Made by a program: the position numbers and the translations under genes. Shown piece after piece: positions 1 to 9,001 of a DNA stretch of 64,000 bases. The notes below the pieces were generated by a model that made no database searches, was not told the origin of the DNA, and saw only the letters and a list, made by a program, of their open reading frames with translations. Each line of letters starts with the position of its first letter. Position 1 is the first letter of the stretch. The stretch spans positions 310,001 through 374,000 of the forward strand of contig NZ_JAMJWD020000003.1 in NCBI RefSeq assembly GCF_023554255.2, written 5' to 3'. The DNA comes from Phyllobacterium sp. 21LDTY02-6 (GTDB taxonomy: Bacteria; Pseudomonadota; Alphaproteobacteria; Rhizobiales; Rhizobiaceae).

Positions 1-1081
1 TGGTCAGCGTCGTGTTCTGCACGTCGCCATTGTCACTGGACGGGTCGGTCGTCTCCACCGTATAGCCGGCGGCCTGCAACTCCGCACGGACCTGTTCGGG
101 CGTAAGCTCGCGGTTCTCGGCAATCTGGTCGATCGACTGGCCCTCGGCCAGGGCGTCCTGGATTGCCTGGGTCGATTGACCGCCCGGGTCCTGGCTCGAA
201 TCCAGGGTAATCGGCTGGCCGCCCGGAACCGTCACCGTCGTGATCGGCACTATCCCGGCTCCGGTTGCATCGGTGCCGTTGACGACCGTTTCGACCGAGG
301 TGCCGTCGGGCATCAGGATGTCCTCGGTGACGGTCCCGTCGCCAAGGTCGTCCTCATAGATCGTGGACGTCTGCCCGGTCTCGGCGTCATAGCTCGTGCT
401 CATCGCCCGGCCACTGCCGTCGCGCATCGGCGTTTCGTCGACCGGTTCTCCGTCCGCGCCCGTTAATTCGGTGTGATAGGCATCATGCTGGTAATCGTAA
501 TACTCGCTGACCGTTTCGCCGTTTGCCAGTGTGACGGCGGTGGTTTGGACGTCCCCGTTGTCACTGGTCGGCGCGTTTTCGTCGACGGTCATGCCGCCTG
601 ATTCCAGCGTATCGAGTATCTGCTGACGCGTCAGGCCGCGATCTTCGGCAATCTGGTCGATGCTCTGTCCGGACGTCATCTGGTCGACGATGGCGGAAGC
701 TTCCGTTTCGTCTGCTTCTTCCGCCGATACCGGCACGTTGTTCGTCGGAATATATGGCGGCGGCGTGTCGTTTTCCTGCGGCACGGTGATGCCATTGAGA
801 AGGAAGTCCGCCGGATTGATGCCTGACGTCAAGGCGAGAGGTGCCGTACTTGTCTGCTGGCCGAAGGGCAGCGTCTGCGAGGCATTCCTGCTGGCTGGAG
901 TTGTCTGCTGGCGGGCAGGCGCGGGAGTGAAGACAGACTGTGGAGCGGCGGGTGCCGGAGAAGGCGACGGCGACTTGGTCACCGCCTTTGCCGCTGTCTT
1001 GGCGGCCGTCACGGCGGCAGACCATGCAACGGCTTCAACAGCAGCGCGGGCGGGATTGGCAATCTTGATCGGACGTTGCAT
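1..1081 (-). CDS. Unknown protein with long-period internal repeat (partial)
   Basis: The reading frame is open on the minus strand from an ATG at 1081 to the window edge, so about 360 N-terminal residues are visible and the C terminus is missing. The first ~35 residues are Ala/Lys rich, followed by a Pro/Gln/Ser-rich stretch to about residue 120. A ~46-residue module starting QSIDQIAEDRGLT (near residue 138) recurs as QSIDQIAENRELT exactly 176 codons (528 bp) later and runs off the window. Between the copies is an acidic Gly/Thr/Asp-rich segment with beta-strand-like phrases. An in-frame TGA lies 12 codons upstream of the ATG; the ribosome binding site is weak. I do not recognise the family. 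A repetitive surface or effector-type protein is possible but is only inference. Confidence 0.7.
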   Translation of the reverse strand, partial: MQRPIKIANPARAAVEAVAWSAAVTAAKTAAKAVTKSPSPSPAPAAPQSVFTPAPARQQTTPASRNASQTLPFGQQTSTAPLALTSGINPADFLLNGITVPQENDTPPPYIPTNNVPVSAEEADETEASAIVDQMTSGQSIDQIAEDRGLTRQQILDTLESGGMTVDENAPTSDNGDVQTTAVTLANGETVSEYYDYQHDAYHTELTGADGEPVDETPMRDGSGRAMSTSYDAETGQTSTIYEDDLGDGTVTEDILMPDGTSVETVVNGTDATGAGIVPITTVTVPGGQPITLDSSQDPGGQSTQAIQDALAEGQSIDQIAENRELTPEQVRAELQAAGYTVETTDPSSDNGDVQNTTLT

Positions 1082-1268
1082 GCAGGATCCGGACTTTTTG
1101 CTCAGAGCGTGTTTTCACTCAGCTTCTGCAGCGCTCACCGAAAACGACAGCGAAACTGTGGCTTGGCCTCCAATCATTCGCGCAGCGGCCTGAACCAGCC
1201 GCCGACTACCTTGAGAATACGGGAATATCGTACCTATATTGCGTCTTTGTGACAGATATCCCCACGCT

Positions 1269-2357
1269 TTATTTCACGCTGGGAAGTTTGATGAGTCGAT
1301 CGCGCAGTTGCAGAAAATCGGAACACACGCTTTCCAGATCGTCGAGGTCGAAACCATCCGCGTGGACGGAGCCTTCTTCAACGAGAAGCTCCCGCAACCT
1401 GCCATGATAGGTCGCTGCCCGACCATGAACGGTCAGTCCCCTGCGCTGTTCGAATGCCTCGTTCCAGGCAATGGCCTCGTCTGCAGTGATACCGCCCGGC
1501 AGATCGAGCACGAGTTCGCCGCCTTCAAGCCGAACGGGATAGCCCCCGGGAAGCCCGCTGGGCCCCGGCACGTGTCCGCGCCATTCCTGCCCGCCAATCA
1601 GCGCGAGAATGAGCGTTACACCTGACGCGCCTGATATCTCGATTGCAGGCTCCGGTGTCAGCTGACAGTCCTTGAAGGCGGCGAACGGATCTTCGATCTC
1701 TTCGTCCTCGATGAAGACGCGCGGCGCCGGGTGTCCGGCCCGCTCCTCGTGGCGCAAGCGCCACGGCGCGAGGCATTGATAATGAGCAATTACCCGCAGC
1801 TGGCCGGCGGGAAGGTGCGCCCGCTCACCGTCGAACACGTTCGACAGGATCGCGACATTGCCGGTGCCGCACAGGACCTTGTATCCCATGGCGGTGATCA
1901 TGCCGTTGACGACATCCGGAAAAGAGCAATTTATAAGCCTGGTATCGGGCGATTTGTCGCTGATGGCCTTCGCCATCCGTGAGCTGATGAGCGCCTGAAA
2001 CACCGCCGTGGCGCTCAGGCCACCATCGGCGACGAGATCGCTCCAGCGCGAACCGCGGTCGGAAATCACCGTCGAAGTCTGGATCGATGCCGCCTGCACC
2101 ACCAGTCGCGGCCGACACAGCGCCAGAAGCGTTTCGCTCGCACCGGGCTCAAGCAGGTCGATCTGATGCGTTTCGAAACGCGCCGGGGTTCCGAACATCG
2201 CGGCGCGTGCATTTCCGGCGGTGCGCAACCAGTCGAGGCGCATCCGGTTGCGTCCGGCGATCATCACGGTGACCGGCGTCTTTGCCGTCGCCGCGATATC
2301 CAGCGCGATTCGCCCGGCAAACATGCCGGTGCCCGTGATAAGTACATCATGGCCCAT
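1269..2357 (-). CDS. Saccharopine dehydrogenase-like NAD(P)-binding protein
   Basis: A 362-residue protein with an N-terminal Rossmann-like nucleotide-binding segment (ITGTGMFAG near residues 7-15) typical of the saccharopine dehydrogenase-like NADP-binding superfamily. The substrate is unknown. It is the last gene of the minus-strand operon that begins with the enoyl-CoA hydratase, 17 bp after the CoA ligase. I chose the ATG at 2357 because AGGGGAG lies just upstream; an ATG at 2378 would overlap the ligase stop as ATGA and is the alternative. A protein of similar length and fold occurs at 51772-52803, so the window holds two members of this loosely defined family. Family call is fair; reaction unknown. 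Confidence 0.65.
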   Translation of the reverse strand: MGHDVLITGTGMFAGRIALDIAATAKTPVTVMIAGRNRMRLDWLRTAGNARAAMFGTPARFETHQIDLLEPGASETLLALCRPRLVVQAASIQTSTVISDRGSRWSDLVADGGLSATAVFQALISSRMAKAISDKSPDTRLINCSFPDVVNGMITAMGYKVLCGTGNVAILSNVFDGERAHLPAGQLRVIAHYQCLAPWRLRHEERAGHPAPRVFIEDEEIEDPFAAFKDCQLTPEPAIEISGASGVTLILALIGGQEWRGHVPGPSGLPGGYPVRLEGGELVLDLPGGITADEAIAWNEAFEQRRGLTVHGRAATYHGRLRELLVEEGSVHADGFDLDDLESVCSDFLQLRDRLIKLPSVK

Positions 2358-2374
2358 CGATGGCTCTCCCCTGT

Positions 2375-3895
2375 TCATGGTGCCTTTTTCAATTGGGCGG
2401 CATCCCATCGTCCCTCCTGCCCCGTCGGCAGGAGATGTTTCTGGATGCGCTGGCTTGGTGTGCGCTGAAACTCGTTCACGACCTTGAAATAGCGCGGCCG
2501 CTGATGCGGAGCGAGACGCTCCGCCATCCAGCGCCATAGCTGATCGAGGTCGATCGTGGACTGGTCATGCGTCTGTATGAAAAGCAGTATGTCGTGCTCC
2601 CCCACTTCGCCCGGAACGCCGACCATGGCCGAGTCTACGACCTCCGGATGAAGATTGGCCACGGTCTCCACTTCGAATGCCGAGACGTTTTCGCCCTTGC
2701 AGCGCACCGAGTCGGTCATGCGCCCAAGGAAGAACAACATGCCGTCATCGTCCCACGAGCCGAGATCACCCGTATGAAACCCGTCCGGCTGCAGGGCCTT
2801 GGCAGTTGCCTCGGGGTTTCCGTAGTAGCCTTGCGTGATCGCACCCGGCAGACTGGTGCGCACGACGATCTCGCCGGGGCCTTCTCCGGGCTTCAGGGTA
2901 CGGCCGTTCTCGTCCTTCAACTCGATCTCGAACCATGGCATGGCGCGCCCGACGGAGCCGACCACGCCATCATTGTTCCACGTCGTCAGGCTCGAACATT
3001 CGGTCATGCCGTAGCATTCGCGGATTTGCACAGCGAACCTTTGCTCGAAGGCGCGCCATGCTATCGGGGGGCAGCCACCGCCCCAGGCGATGCGCACCTT
3101 GTGGGCGCGCTCCCACGGACTCTCCGCCTGCTTGAGCAGAATTTGAATGATGCCGCCAAGGTGATGGATATGCGTGCAGCCCGCTTCCGCCACCTGTTGC
3201 CAGAAGCGCGACGCGCTGAAGCGGTCGGCAATCGTCAGATGCACGTTCCGCAACAGCGGCACCATCAGCACCTGCGCGCCGCCAATATGATAGAATGGTT
3301 CCCACACGAACAGGTTGTCGCCGGTCTTCATGTCGCCGCAGAGCACCACGCCCTGGGCCGCAAGCTCAAGCATCATATGGCTGACCATCACGCCCTTCGC
3401 CGGGCCGGTCGTACCGGAGGTGAACATGATCGATGCCAGGTCGCCGGGCTCGGGAAATTCGGCCGAAACGGGAAGTGCTGCAGCCGGCAGCTCGTCATTC
3501 TGCATCGGATCGACCGGAATGCCTTCAGCCTCGGCGCATTCGGAAAGGCGTGCCGTGACCTCGTGGTCACATATGATGAGCGATGGCCCCACGGTGCGGA
3601 TGACATGGGCGAGCGATGCCCCGACCAGGGCCGGATTGACCGGCACCCAGACCAGGCCGGCGCGCAGCAGGCCGTGAATGATGGCGAGAGACGGCAGGCT
3701 GTTTGCCATCATCACGACGACCCTGTCGCCCTTGCGCAGGCCGCGATCATGATAGCGCTGGGCAAAGCCTTCCGCGGCGGTTGCGAGGGTCTGGAACGTT
3801 ACCGGGCCGGAGCTGGTATTGGCGAAAATTCGGTTGGGTGTCTCGCGAGCGAGGGCTTGTAGGCGGCGGGCCAATCCTTGGATCTGCATGTTCAA
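2375..3895 (-). CDS. AMP-forming acyl-CoA ligase (CaiC-like)
   Basis: Class I adenylate-forming enzyme of 506 residues, which would activate a carboxylic acid with ATP and load it on CoA. The P-loop-like motif FTSGTTGPAKG lies at 158-168, YGMTE at 295-299, HTGD at 374-377, the hinge GRMTDSVRCKGENVS at about 391-405, and a plausible catalytic Lys at 486 in the C-terminal lid. All family motifs are present, so it should be active. Length and sequence character resemble crotonobetaine/carnitine-CoA ligases, but the substrate cannot be assigned. It sits between the fused ABC permease and the saccharopine-dehydrogenase-like gene, in an operon that also holds an enoyl-CoA hydratase. This suggests CoA-ester breakdown of the compound imported by the adjacent transporter. 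Confidence 0.85.
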   Translation of the reverse strand: MNMQIQGLARRLQALARETPNRIFANTSSGPVTFQTLATAAEGFAQRYHDRGLRKGDRVVVMMANSLPSLAIIHGLLRAGLVWVPVNPALVGASLAHVIRTVGPSLIICDHEVTARLSECAEAEGIPVDPMQNDELPAAALPVSAEFPEPGDLASIMFTSGTTGPAKGVMVSHMMLELAAQGVVLCGDMKTGDNLFVWEPFYHIGGAQVLMVPLLRNVHLTIADRFSASRFWQQVAEAGCTHIHHLGGIIQILLKQAESPWERAHKVRIAWGGGCPPIAWRAFEQRFAVQIRECYGMTECSSLTTWNNDGVVGSVGRAMPWFEIELKDENGRTLKPGEGPGEIVVRTSLPGAITQGYYGNPEATAKALQPDGFHTGDLGSWDDDGMLFFLGRMTDSVRCKGENVSAFEVETVANLHPEVVDSAMVGVPGEVGEHDILLFIQTHDQSTIDLDQLWRWMAERLAPHQRPRYFKVVNEFQRTPSQRIQKHLLPTGQEGRWDAAQLKKAP

Positions 3896-3942
3896 CGAAA
3901 ACCTTGATATTTAGCGGATCGGCAGGGCGATCCTGACACATT

Positions 3943-5682
3943 TCACTTTTGAATCTTCTGGGCTGCGAGCAAGATGAGCATGACGAGGAGCATCACCACG
4001 ACCGATACTGCGGCCAGTGTCGGATTGAGCTGCAGGAACATGTCGTCCCACATCTGTTTTGGAAGCGTCGTCTTCAGGCCGCCCGAAATGAAGATTGCGA
4101 CCGTCAACTCGTCGAACGATGTGACGAAAGCAAACAGGGCTGCCGAAATGACGCCACCGCGCAGCAATGGCAGGGTGACACGGCGCAGGATCGTCAGGCG
4201 TCCCGCACCCAGCGTTTCGGCAGCCTGGTTCAGGCGCCAGTCATAGCTTTTCAGCACTGCTCCCACCGTTATGAAACAGTAGGGAATGGCAAGGAGCGTG
4301 TGGCCGATGACGAGGCCTGTATTGGTCGCGACCAGACCAAGCTGCGCCATCAGGTAGAACAGGCCCACGGCAATGACGATGCGCGGCACCACCATCGGAG
4401 CAAGCATCAGCGCAAAGATGGCGCCGTTCCACCGCGAACGGCTGCGCGCCAGGGCAAGGGCTGCCAGCCCACCCAGGACGGTGGCGAAGAGTGCCGTCGC
4501 GAAGGCGACGCCGAACGAGCGCAATGTTGCGGAAAGCCAGACCGGGGAGGTCAGATATTGCTCGAACCAGCGAAGCGAGTAGCCGGGGGGAGGAAATTGC
4601 AGCGAACTGGCCGAGGTGAAGGCGATGGGAAAGACGACGAAGATCGGCGCGATCAGAAATGTCAGCATCAGCACCGGATAGAGCCTGAAGCCGCGCTCCG
4701 TCGCTCCCGGACGGGTGTCGAACCGGTCGAACGGGCGGGAGAGGATCGCCATGGTCCTCAGTATTTTCTGGCCGGCGACGCGCAATGGGCCATTGCCTGG
4801 TGTCGTGCTGTCGGATCCGCCTCCTGAAATCGTCGACAGGCCGAAGAACCGGTTGTAGATCCAGATCGCGACCAGCGCCGCGACCACCATGAGGCTTGCG
4901 AGCACCGCTGCGAACGCCCAGTTCACGAGTTCCTGGACCTGCGTGATGATGGTCTGGGCAAGCATGGTCTGGCCACGGCCGCCGAGGAACGCCGGAACGA
5001 TGAAGAAACCAAGCGAGGTGATGAAAGTCAGCAGGCCGGCGGCGGCAACTCCGGGAACCGAAAGCGGGAAGTAGACCAGCCAGAACCGTTCGGAACGACC
5101 TGCTCCCATGGTCCCCGCCGCCAGCGTGAGGCGCTTGTCGATACCGTTCATCACCGGCAGCATGGTCAAGACCGCAAGCGGCATCATCGCATGTACCATG
5201 CCGATGATCACGCCAAGCTCATTATACATCATCCGCAGCGGCCGATCGAGGAGGCCAATATCCATGAAAAGCGTGTTGAGGACGCCGCGATTGCCAAGCA
5301 GGATCATCCAGGCGAAGGTCTTGACGAGATAGGACGTCCAGAAGGGCAGCAGCACCAGCAAGGCCATGATCGTCTGGCGCGAGCTGTGCATCCTTGAGAG
5401 CCACAGCGCCAGTGGATAGCCGAGCAACACCGAAAAGACCGCCGTGAGAATGGCAATTCGGAACGTGATGCCGAGTATGCTCCAATAGACCGGCGTGGTC
5501 AGGAGCCGTTGGTAATGCTCCGTCGTGAGGCCGCCGGTTGCGCCGTCCTGAATGCCAAGAACGAACAGCCTTGCCATCGGAAACAGGAAGAACACCGCCA
5601 GAAGCGCGATGGCAGGAACGGCGAGCCAGATCGGCCCCAGCCGCACGGCCGCAGGACGCGGATTCGCGTGGGAAATGCTCAT
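3943..5682 (-). CDS. Fused two-domain ABC permease (PotB-PotC type)
   Basis: Inner-membrane permease of 579 residues that joins in one chain the two subunits usually encoded separately in spermidine/putrescine/Fe(III)-type importers. Each half has about six hydrophobic segments and its own EAA loop: AAGTMGAG near residues 188-195 and AAETLGAG near 487-494. A hydrophilic linker with GGGSDS lies around residue 300. The ATG at 5682 overlaps the upstream ATPase stop by four bases (ATGA), indicating translational coupling. It works with the ATPase at 5679-6755 and the binding protein at 6878-7936. Substrate is unknown; the CoA ligase and hydratase in the operon suggest an organic acid or betaine-like compound (inference). 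Confidence 0.88.
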   Translation of the reverse strand: MSISHANPRPAAVRLGPIWLAVPAIALLAVFFLFPMARLFVLGIQDGATGGLTTEHYQRLLTTPVYWSILGITFRIAILTAVFSVLLGYPLALWLSRMHSSRQTIMALLVLLPFWTSYLVKTFAWMILLGNRGVLNTLFMDIGLLDRPLRMMYNELGVIIGMVHAMMPLAVLTMLPVMNGIDKRLTLAAGTMGAGRSERFWLVYFPLSVPGVAAAGLLTFITSLGFFIVPAFLGGRGQTMLAQTIITQVQELVNWAFAAVLASLMVVAALVAIWIYNRFFGLSTISGGGSDSTTPGNGPLRVAGQKILRTMAILSRPFDRFDTRPGATERGFRLYPVLMLTFLIAPIFVVFPIAFTSASSLQFPPPGYSLRWFEQYLTSPVWLSATLRSFGVAFATALFATVLGGLAALALARSRSRWNGAIFALMLAPMVVPRIVIAVGLFYLMAQLGLVATNTGLVIGHTLLAIPYCFITVGAVLKSYDWRLNQAAETLGAGRLTILRRVTLPLLRGGVISAALFAFVTSFDELTVAIFISGGLKTTLPKQMWDDMFLQLNPTLAAVSVVVMLLVMLILLAAQKIQK

Positions 5683-6755
5683 GCGACGACCCTCGCGGCC
5701 GCCTTCGGCCAATGCGTTACGATCTCCTGCCCGATAGAAGGTATTTCGCCAGCCGCATCATGGCGAAGCGTCAGGATACTGTCGTCGGGCAGGGCGACGA
5801 GCAACCGTGTCTCTACGCCGACATAGACCAGATCCGTCAAACGGCCGCGAACGCTGTCGAACTCGGCGCTCGTCGTCTCGCCGATACGCATGTGTTCCGG
5901 CCGCACCACAAGGGCAACCTCCCCCGCCTGGTTGCGCGACATGTCGCGTCCGCAAAACGTGCCGCCTGCCGTCCGCACCCTGGCGAACTCGCCGTCGCTT
6001 CCGTCACGCTTTCCCTTCAGCACGTTGGAATGGCCGATGAACGTCGCCGCGAAAAGGGTTTCCGGATTCGCATAAATCTGGTGCGGGCTGCCCAGCTGTT
6101 CGACCCGCGCATGGTTCATCACGCAGATCCTGTCCGACATGACCAGCGCTTCTTCCTGATCGTGCGTCACATAGATGACTGTCGTGGCATATTCCTTGTG
6201 CAGGCGCCGGATCTCGAGCTGCATATGCTCCCGCAACGCCTTGTCGAGCGCGCCGAGCGGCTCATCCATGAGGATCACATTCGGATTGAAGACGAAGCAT
6301 CTTGCGAGCGCGACGCGCTGCTGCTGACCGCCGGACAATTCCTTGGGAAACCGGTGCGAGAACTTTTCGAGCTGCACCTTGCGCAAGGTTTCCTCGATCC
6401 GGCTGCGCACCTCGGCTGCCGAAAGCTTGCGCATCTGCAAGGGAAACGCCACGTTTTCGGCAACCGTCATGTGAGGAAACAGCGCATAGTGCTGGAAGAC
6501 CATGCCCATGCCGCGCTCGTTGACGGGCCGGTAGGTCCAGTCCGCGCCATCGACCAGCAGACGGCCGGCACTTGGCTCGGCAAGTCCTGCCACCATCTGC
6601 AGAAGGGTTGTCTTGCCTGAGCCCGAAGGGCCCAGCAATGTCAGAAACTCCCCGTTCCGAACTGTCAGGCTCGTCGGTTCGAGCGCAGTGAAATTACCAT
6701 ACTGCTTTGACAGTCCTTCGAGGACGAGTTTGGCTTGCTGCTGGTCCGCTGTCAT
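5679..6755 (-). CDS. ABC importer ATP-binding protein (PotA-like)
   Basis: A 358-residue ATPase of the polyamine/Fe(III) (PotA/FbpC) class. Walker A GPSGSGKTT, signature LSGGQQQR, Walker B VILMDEP and the switch histidine in VTHDQEE are all present, followed by a C-terminal TOBE-like domain of about 110 residues. I prefer the ATG at 6755 because AGGA lies six bases upstream; the ATG at 6761 would leave no spacer. Its stop overlaps the start of the fused permease. The 122-bp gap to the preceding binding-protein gene carries a short perfect hairpin (6789-6804). It energises uptake through the fused permease. Confidence 0.9.
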   Translation of the reverse strand: MTADQQQAKLVLEGLSKQYGNFTALEPTSLTVRNGEFLTLLGPSGSGKTTLLQMVAGLAEPSAGRLLVDGADWTYRPVNERGMGMVFQHYALFPHMTVAENVAFPLQMRKLSAAEVRSRIEETLRKVQLEKFSHRFPKELSGGQQQRVALARCFVFNPNVILMDEPLGALDKALREHMQLEIRRLHKEYATTVIYVTHDQEEALVMSDRICVMNHARVEQLGSPHQIYANPETLFAATFIGHSNVLKGKRDGSDGEFARVRTAGGTFCGRDMSRNQAGEVALVVRPEHMRIGETTSAEFDSVRGRLTDLVYVGVETRLLVALPDDSILTLRHDAAGEIPSIGQEIVTHWPKAAARVVA

Positions 6756-6788
6756 TGTCATTCCTAAATTCAACAGGATCGCATGCAC

Positions 6789-6804
6789 GTTCGCCGGGGC
6801 GAAC
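6789..6804 (-). other. Intercistronic hairpin after binding-protein gene
   Basis: A perfect inverted repeat, GTTCGCC / GGCGAAC with a 2-base loop, lies between the binding-protein gene and the ATPase gene. There is no clear U-tract. It could stabilise or attenuate the transcript; equivalent hairpins follow the other binding-protein genes in this window. Confidence 0.5.
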
Positions 6805-6877
6805 GCGCTGCTTCATTGATGCCTGGTACTGGTAAGGCAGGAAGGCTTGAACCAGGCCCGCCCTACCGCCATGAATG

Positions 6878-7936
6878 CTAGGCCAGAAGCCAGGCATTGA
6901 ACCGTTCGCTGAGAGCCGCGCGGTGCTCCCGCCAATAGGGCTCCGACGCAAGCGACATCAATTTGAGATTATCGGGCGCCGTTGGCAGGATCGCAGCGCG
7001 TTCCGGTGCGATATGATCATAGGCACGCAGATTGGTCGGGCCATAGGCGAGATCGTCCGTGAACTTCGCCTGCATATCGGCCTGAGCACAGAACGCGACG
7101 AACTCGCGCGCCATGTCGGCCTTTGGATTTCCCTTGGGCACGCCCCAGCCCTCGATGGAATAGAGCCCGCCATTCCAGACGATCTTTGCGGGTGCGCCAC
7201 CATCGATCGCGGCCTGGAAACGAGCATTCCAGCCGGCAATCAAGTCGATTTCGCCACTTTCGAGCAGCTGCGTCGATTGCGCGCCGCCCGTCCACCACAC
7301 ATCGATGCGGCTTTTGATTTCATCGAGCTTCTTGAACGCCCGCTCGACATCGAGCGGATAGAGGGCCTTGGCGTCGACACCATCCGCCATGAGCGCGATT
7401 TCCAGCGTGTCGATCGGGTTGCGGCGCAGCGAGCGCCGGCCCGGAAAGCGCTCGAAATCCCAGAACGCGTTCCAGCCCGTGGGAGCCTCGGTCACCGTAT
7501 CGGTATTGTAGGCAAGGACCGTCGAATAGACGTCGGTGCCGAGCATGTTCGGATGCACGGCCTCGGGCATGACGTCGGCAACTTTGGCCTGGTCGAGGTT
7601 CAGGGGTTCGAGCAGGTCCTGTTCCTCGAGAATCAGCCGCGCGGACAATGTCAGCGTGCAGACATCCCAGATATAGGAACGCGTCTCCACGATCGACTTG
7701 AACTGCGCCGTCGGTTCTGCGTCACGCGCGACGCCGGTGATCGCAATACCGGTCGCGGCCGTGAACGGCTCGTAGAATGCCTTGCGATAGCCGTCGGTGA
7801 AAGGACCGCCCGGATCGGCAATGACGAGAGATTGATCGGCCCACGCCCGGCGCAGGAATGCGGGCGTGGCAAGAGCGGCCGCGCCTGCTGCGAGGAGTGT
7901 GCGGCGGTTGAGATTCAAAAGACCGGGCCTGGACAT
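6878..7936 (-). CDS. Periplasmic binding protein, spermidine/putrescine type
   Basis: A 352-residue extracellular solute-binding protein (PotD-like family). The N terminus NRRTLLAAGAAALATPAFL ends in WA-D, which looks like a twin-arginine-type or Sec export signal with cleavage near residue 34. The mature part has the alternating pattern of cluster D binding proteins, including IWDVCTL and an aromatic-rich VWWTGGAQ segment. The ATG at 7936 is preceded by AGAGGAA at good spacing. It is the second gene of the operon, 93 bp after the enoyl-CoA hydratase. It delivers an unknown ligand to the fused permease. Confidence 0.87.
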   Translation of the reverse strand: MSRPGLLNLNRRTLLAAGAAALATPAFLRRAWADQSLVIADPGGPFTDGYRKAFYEPFTAATGIAITGVARDAEPTAQFKSIVETRSYIWDVCTLTLSARLILEEQDLLEPLNLDQAKVADVMPEAVHPNMLGTDVYSTVLAYNTDTVTEAPTGWNAFWDFERFPGRRSLRRNPIDTLEIALMADGVDAKALYPLDVERAFKKLDEIKSRIDVWWTGGAQSTQLLESGEIDLIAGWNARFQAAIDGGAPAKIVWNGGLYSIEGWGVPKGNPKADMAREFVAFCAQADMQAKFTDDLAYGPTNLRAYDHIAPERAAILPTAPDNLKLMSLASEPYWREHRAALSERFNAWLLA

Positions 7937-8029
7937 ACTGTGTTCCTCTGAAGGTTGGCGCACCGTTTCGACGGTGTCTGTTAGGTTGGCAGATGGCAGT
8001 CGCCTCCCATTGCGACGACTGGTAGAAAA

Positions 8030-8800
8030 TCAGGCTTTTCGGGCGGCTCTCTCGGCGAGGAATTTCTCCATCATCGCCTGCGGTTCGCCGGAGCTGTATG
8101 CTTCGCGCTGAATGCGGACGCCCGAACTCATGGCGTTCTCGAAGCCGGCCTCCGTCAGCTCGGCAAAGCGTCGACGGTTCAAGCGCATGGCAACGGGCGG
8201 CTTTCCGGCCAGATATTCGGCAAGTTCGAGCGCTTCGGACTGCACTTTGTCGGCGTCCACGATACGCGAGATCAGTCCGAACTCGAATGCTTCTTTCGCC
8301 TCGAGCATCCTGCCCGTCAGGGTCAGGTCGATGGTACGGGCAAGCCCGATGATTTCCCGCATGATCCAGCTGCCGGTAACGGTCGCGATGCCTGAATTGA
8401 TCTCGGGCTGGCCCATCTTGACCCCCGCATGCGCGACCCGGAGATCACATAGCAAGGCAACCTGGAACGCCGAACCGGCGGCGATGCCGTTGAGTGCTGC
8501 GACGACCGGCTTGGAGCCATGCCGGAACAGATTGTAGAGCGCCTTCCATTCGGCCATCCATGACTCCGCACGGTCGGCATCGAAGCTCTTGCTCTCCGAC
8601 AGGTCCTGCCCGGCGCCGAAGGCTCGGTCGCCCGCGCCGGTCAGGACGATGGCACCTACTTCTGCATCCGCCTCGGCCGCCTTCAAGGCCGCTATCAGCC
8701 GGTCCCGCATCGATGTGTTCCAGGCATTGAGCTTGTCCGGGCGATTTAGGGTCAGGCGACGAACACGGCCGATCGTTTCCACAATTACGAACTGTTCCAA
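8030..8800 (-). CDS. Enoyl-CoA hydratase/isomerase family protein
   Basis: Crotonase-family enzyme of about 256 residues. The CoA-binding/oxyanion regions GAGDRAFGAGQDL and NGIAAGSAFQVAL are clear. One catalytic acid position is retained in QPEINSG; the second appears as Asp in ARTIDLTLTG where classical hydratases have Glu, so the reaction may differ (dehydratase, isomerase or hydrolase). No ATG fits: the best start is TTG at 8800, six bases after AGGAGA (8807-8812). First gene of the minus-strand operon and divergent from the IclR regulator, with operator-like ATTGC inverted repeats immediately upstream. With the CoA ligase downstream it suggests a CoA-dependent side-chain degradation. Confidence 0.85.
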   Translation of the reverse strand: MEQFVIVETIGRVRRLTLNRPDKLNAWNTSMRDRLIAALKAAEADAEVGAIVLTGAGDRAFGAGQDLSESKSFDADRAESWMAEWKALYNLFRHGSKPVVAALNGIAAGSAFQVALLCDLRVAHAGVKMGQPEINSGIATVTGSWIMREIIGLARTIDLTLTGRMLEAKEAFEFGLISRIVDADKVQSEALELAEYLAGKPPVAMRLNRRRFAELTEAGFENAMSSGVRIQREAYSSGEPQAMMEKFLAERAARKA

Positions 8801-8812
8801 CAAGATTCTCCT

Positions 8813-8845
8813 ATTGCATAGCAATAATTATTATTGCATAATGAT
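8813..8845. promoter_or_regulatory. Putative IclR operator pair
   Basis: ATTGCATAGCAAT (8813-8825) is a perfect 5-bp inverted repeat around ATA. A related half-degenerate ATTGCATAATGAT follows at 8833-8845, exactly 20 bp (two helical turns) away. A third copy, ATTGGATAGCAAT, lies at 9868-9880 in front of the dehydrogenase operon on the other side of the iclR gene. Binding by the adjacent IclR protein is inferred from position. Confidence 0.6.
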
Positions 8846-9001
8846 ACTGTGCAGCGAAGATAGGTCAAGGTAAAAATTTCACCGGAGCTTTTTGAAGGGT
8901 CGCCGAGGCCATCGCCCGGCAGGTCGAGTTGCCAAGCCGCACCATGATCGGCTTGAGTGGCGAGCGACTGCGTGGGCAGCGATTCGGACGGAGGAAATTG
9001 C

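Noticed and set aside
2567-3862. 431-codon plus-strand open frame
   Set aside because: Fully antisense to the CoA ligase, whose motifs are intact; no ribosome site or domain.
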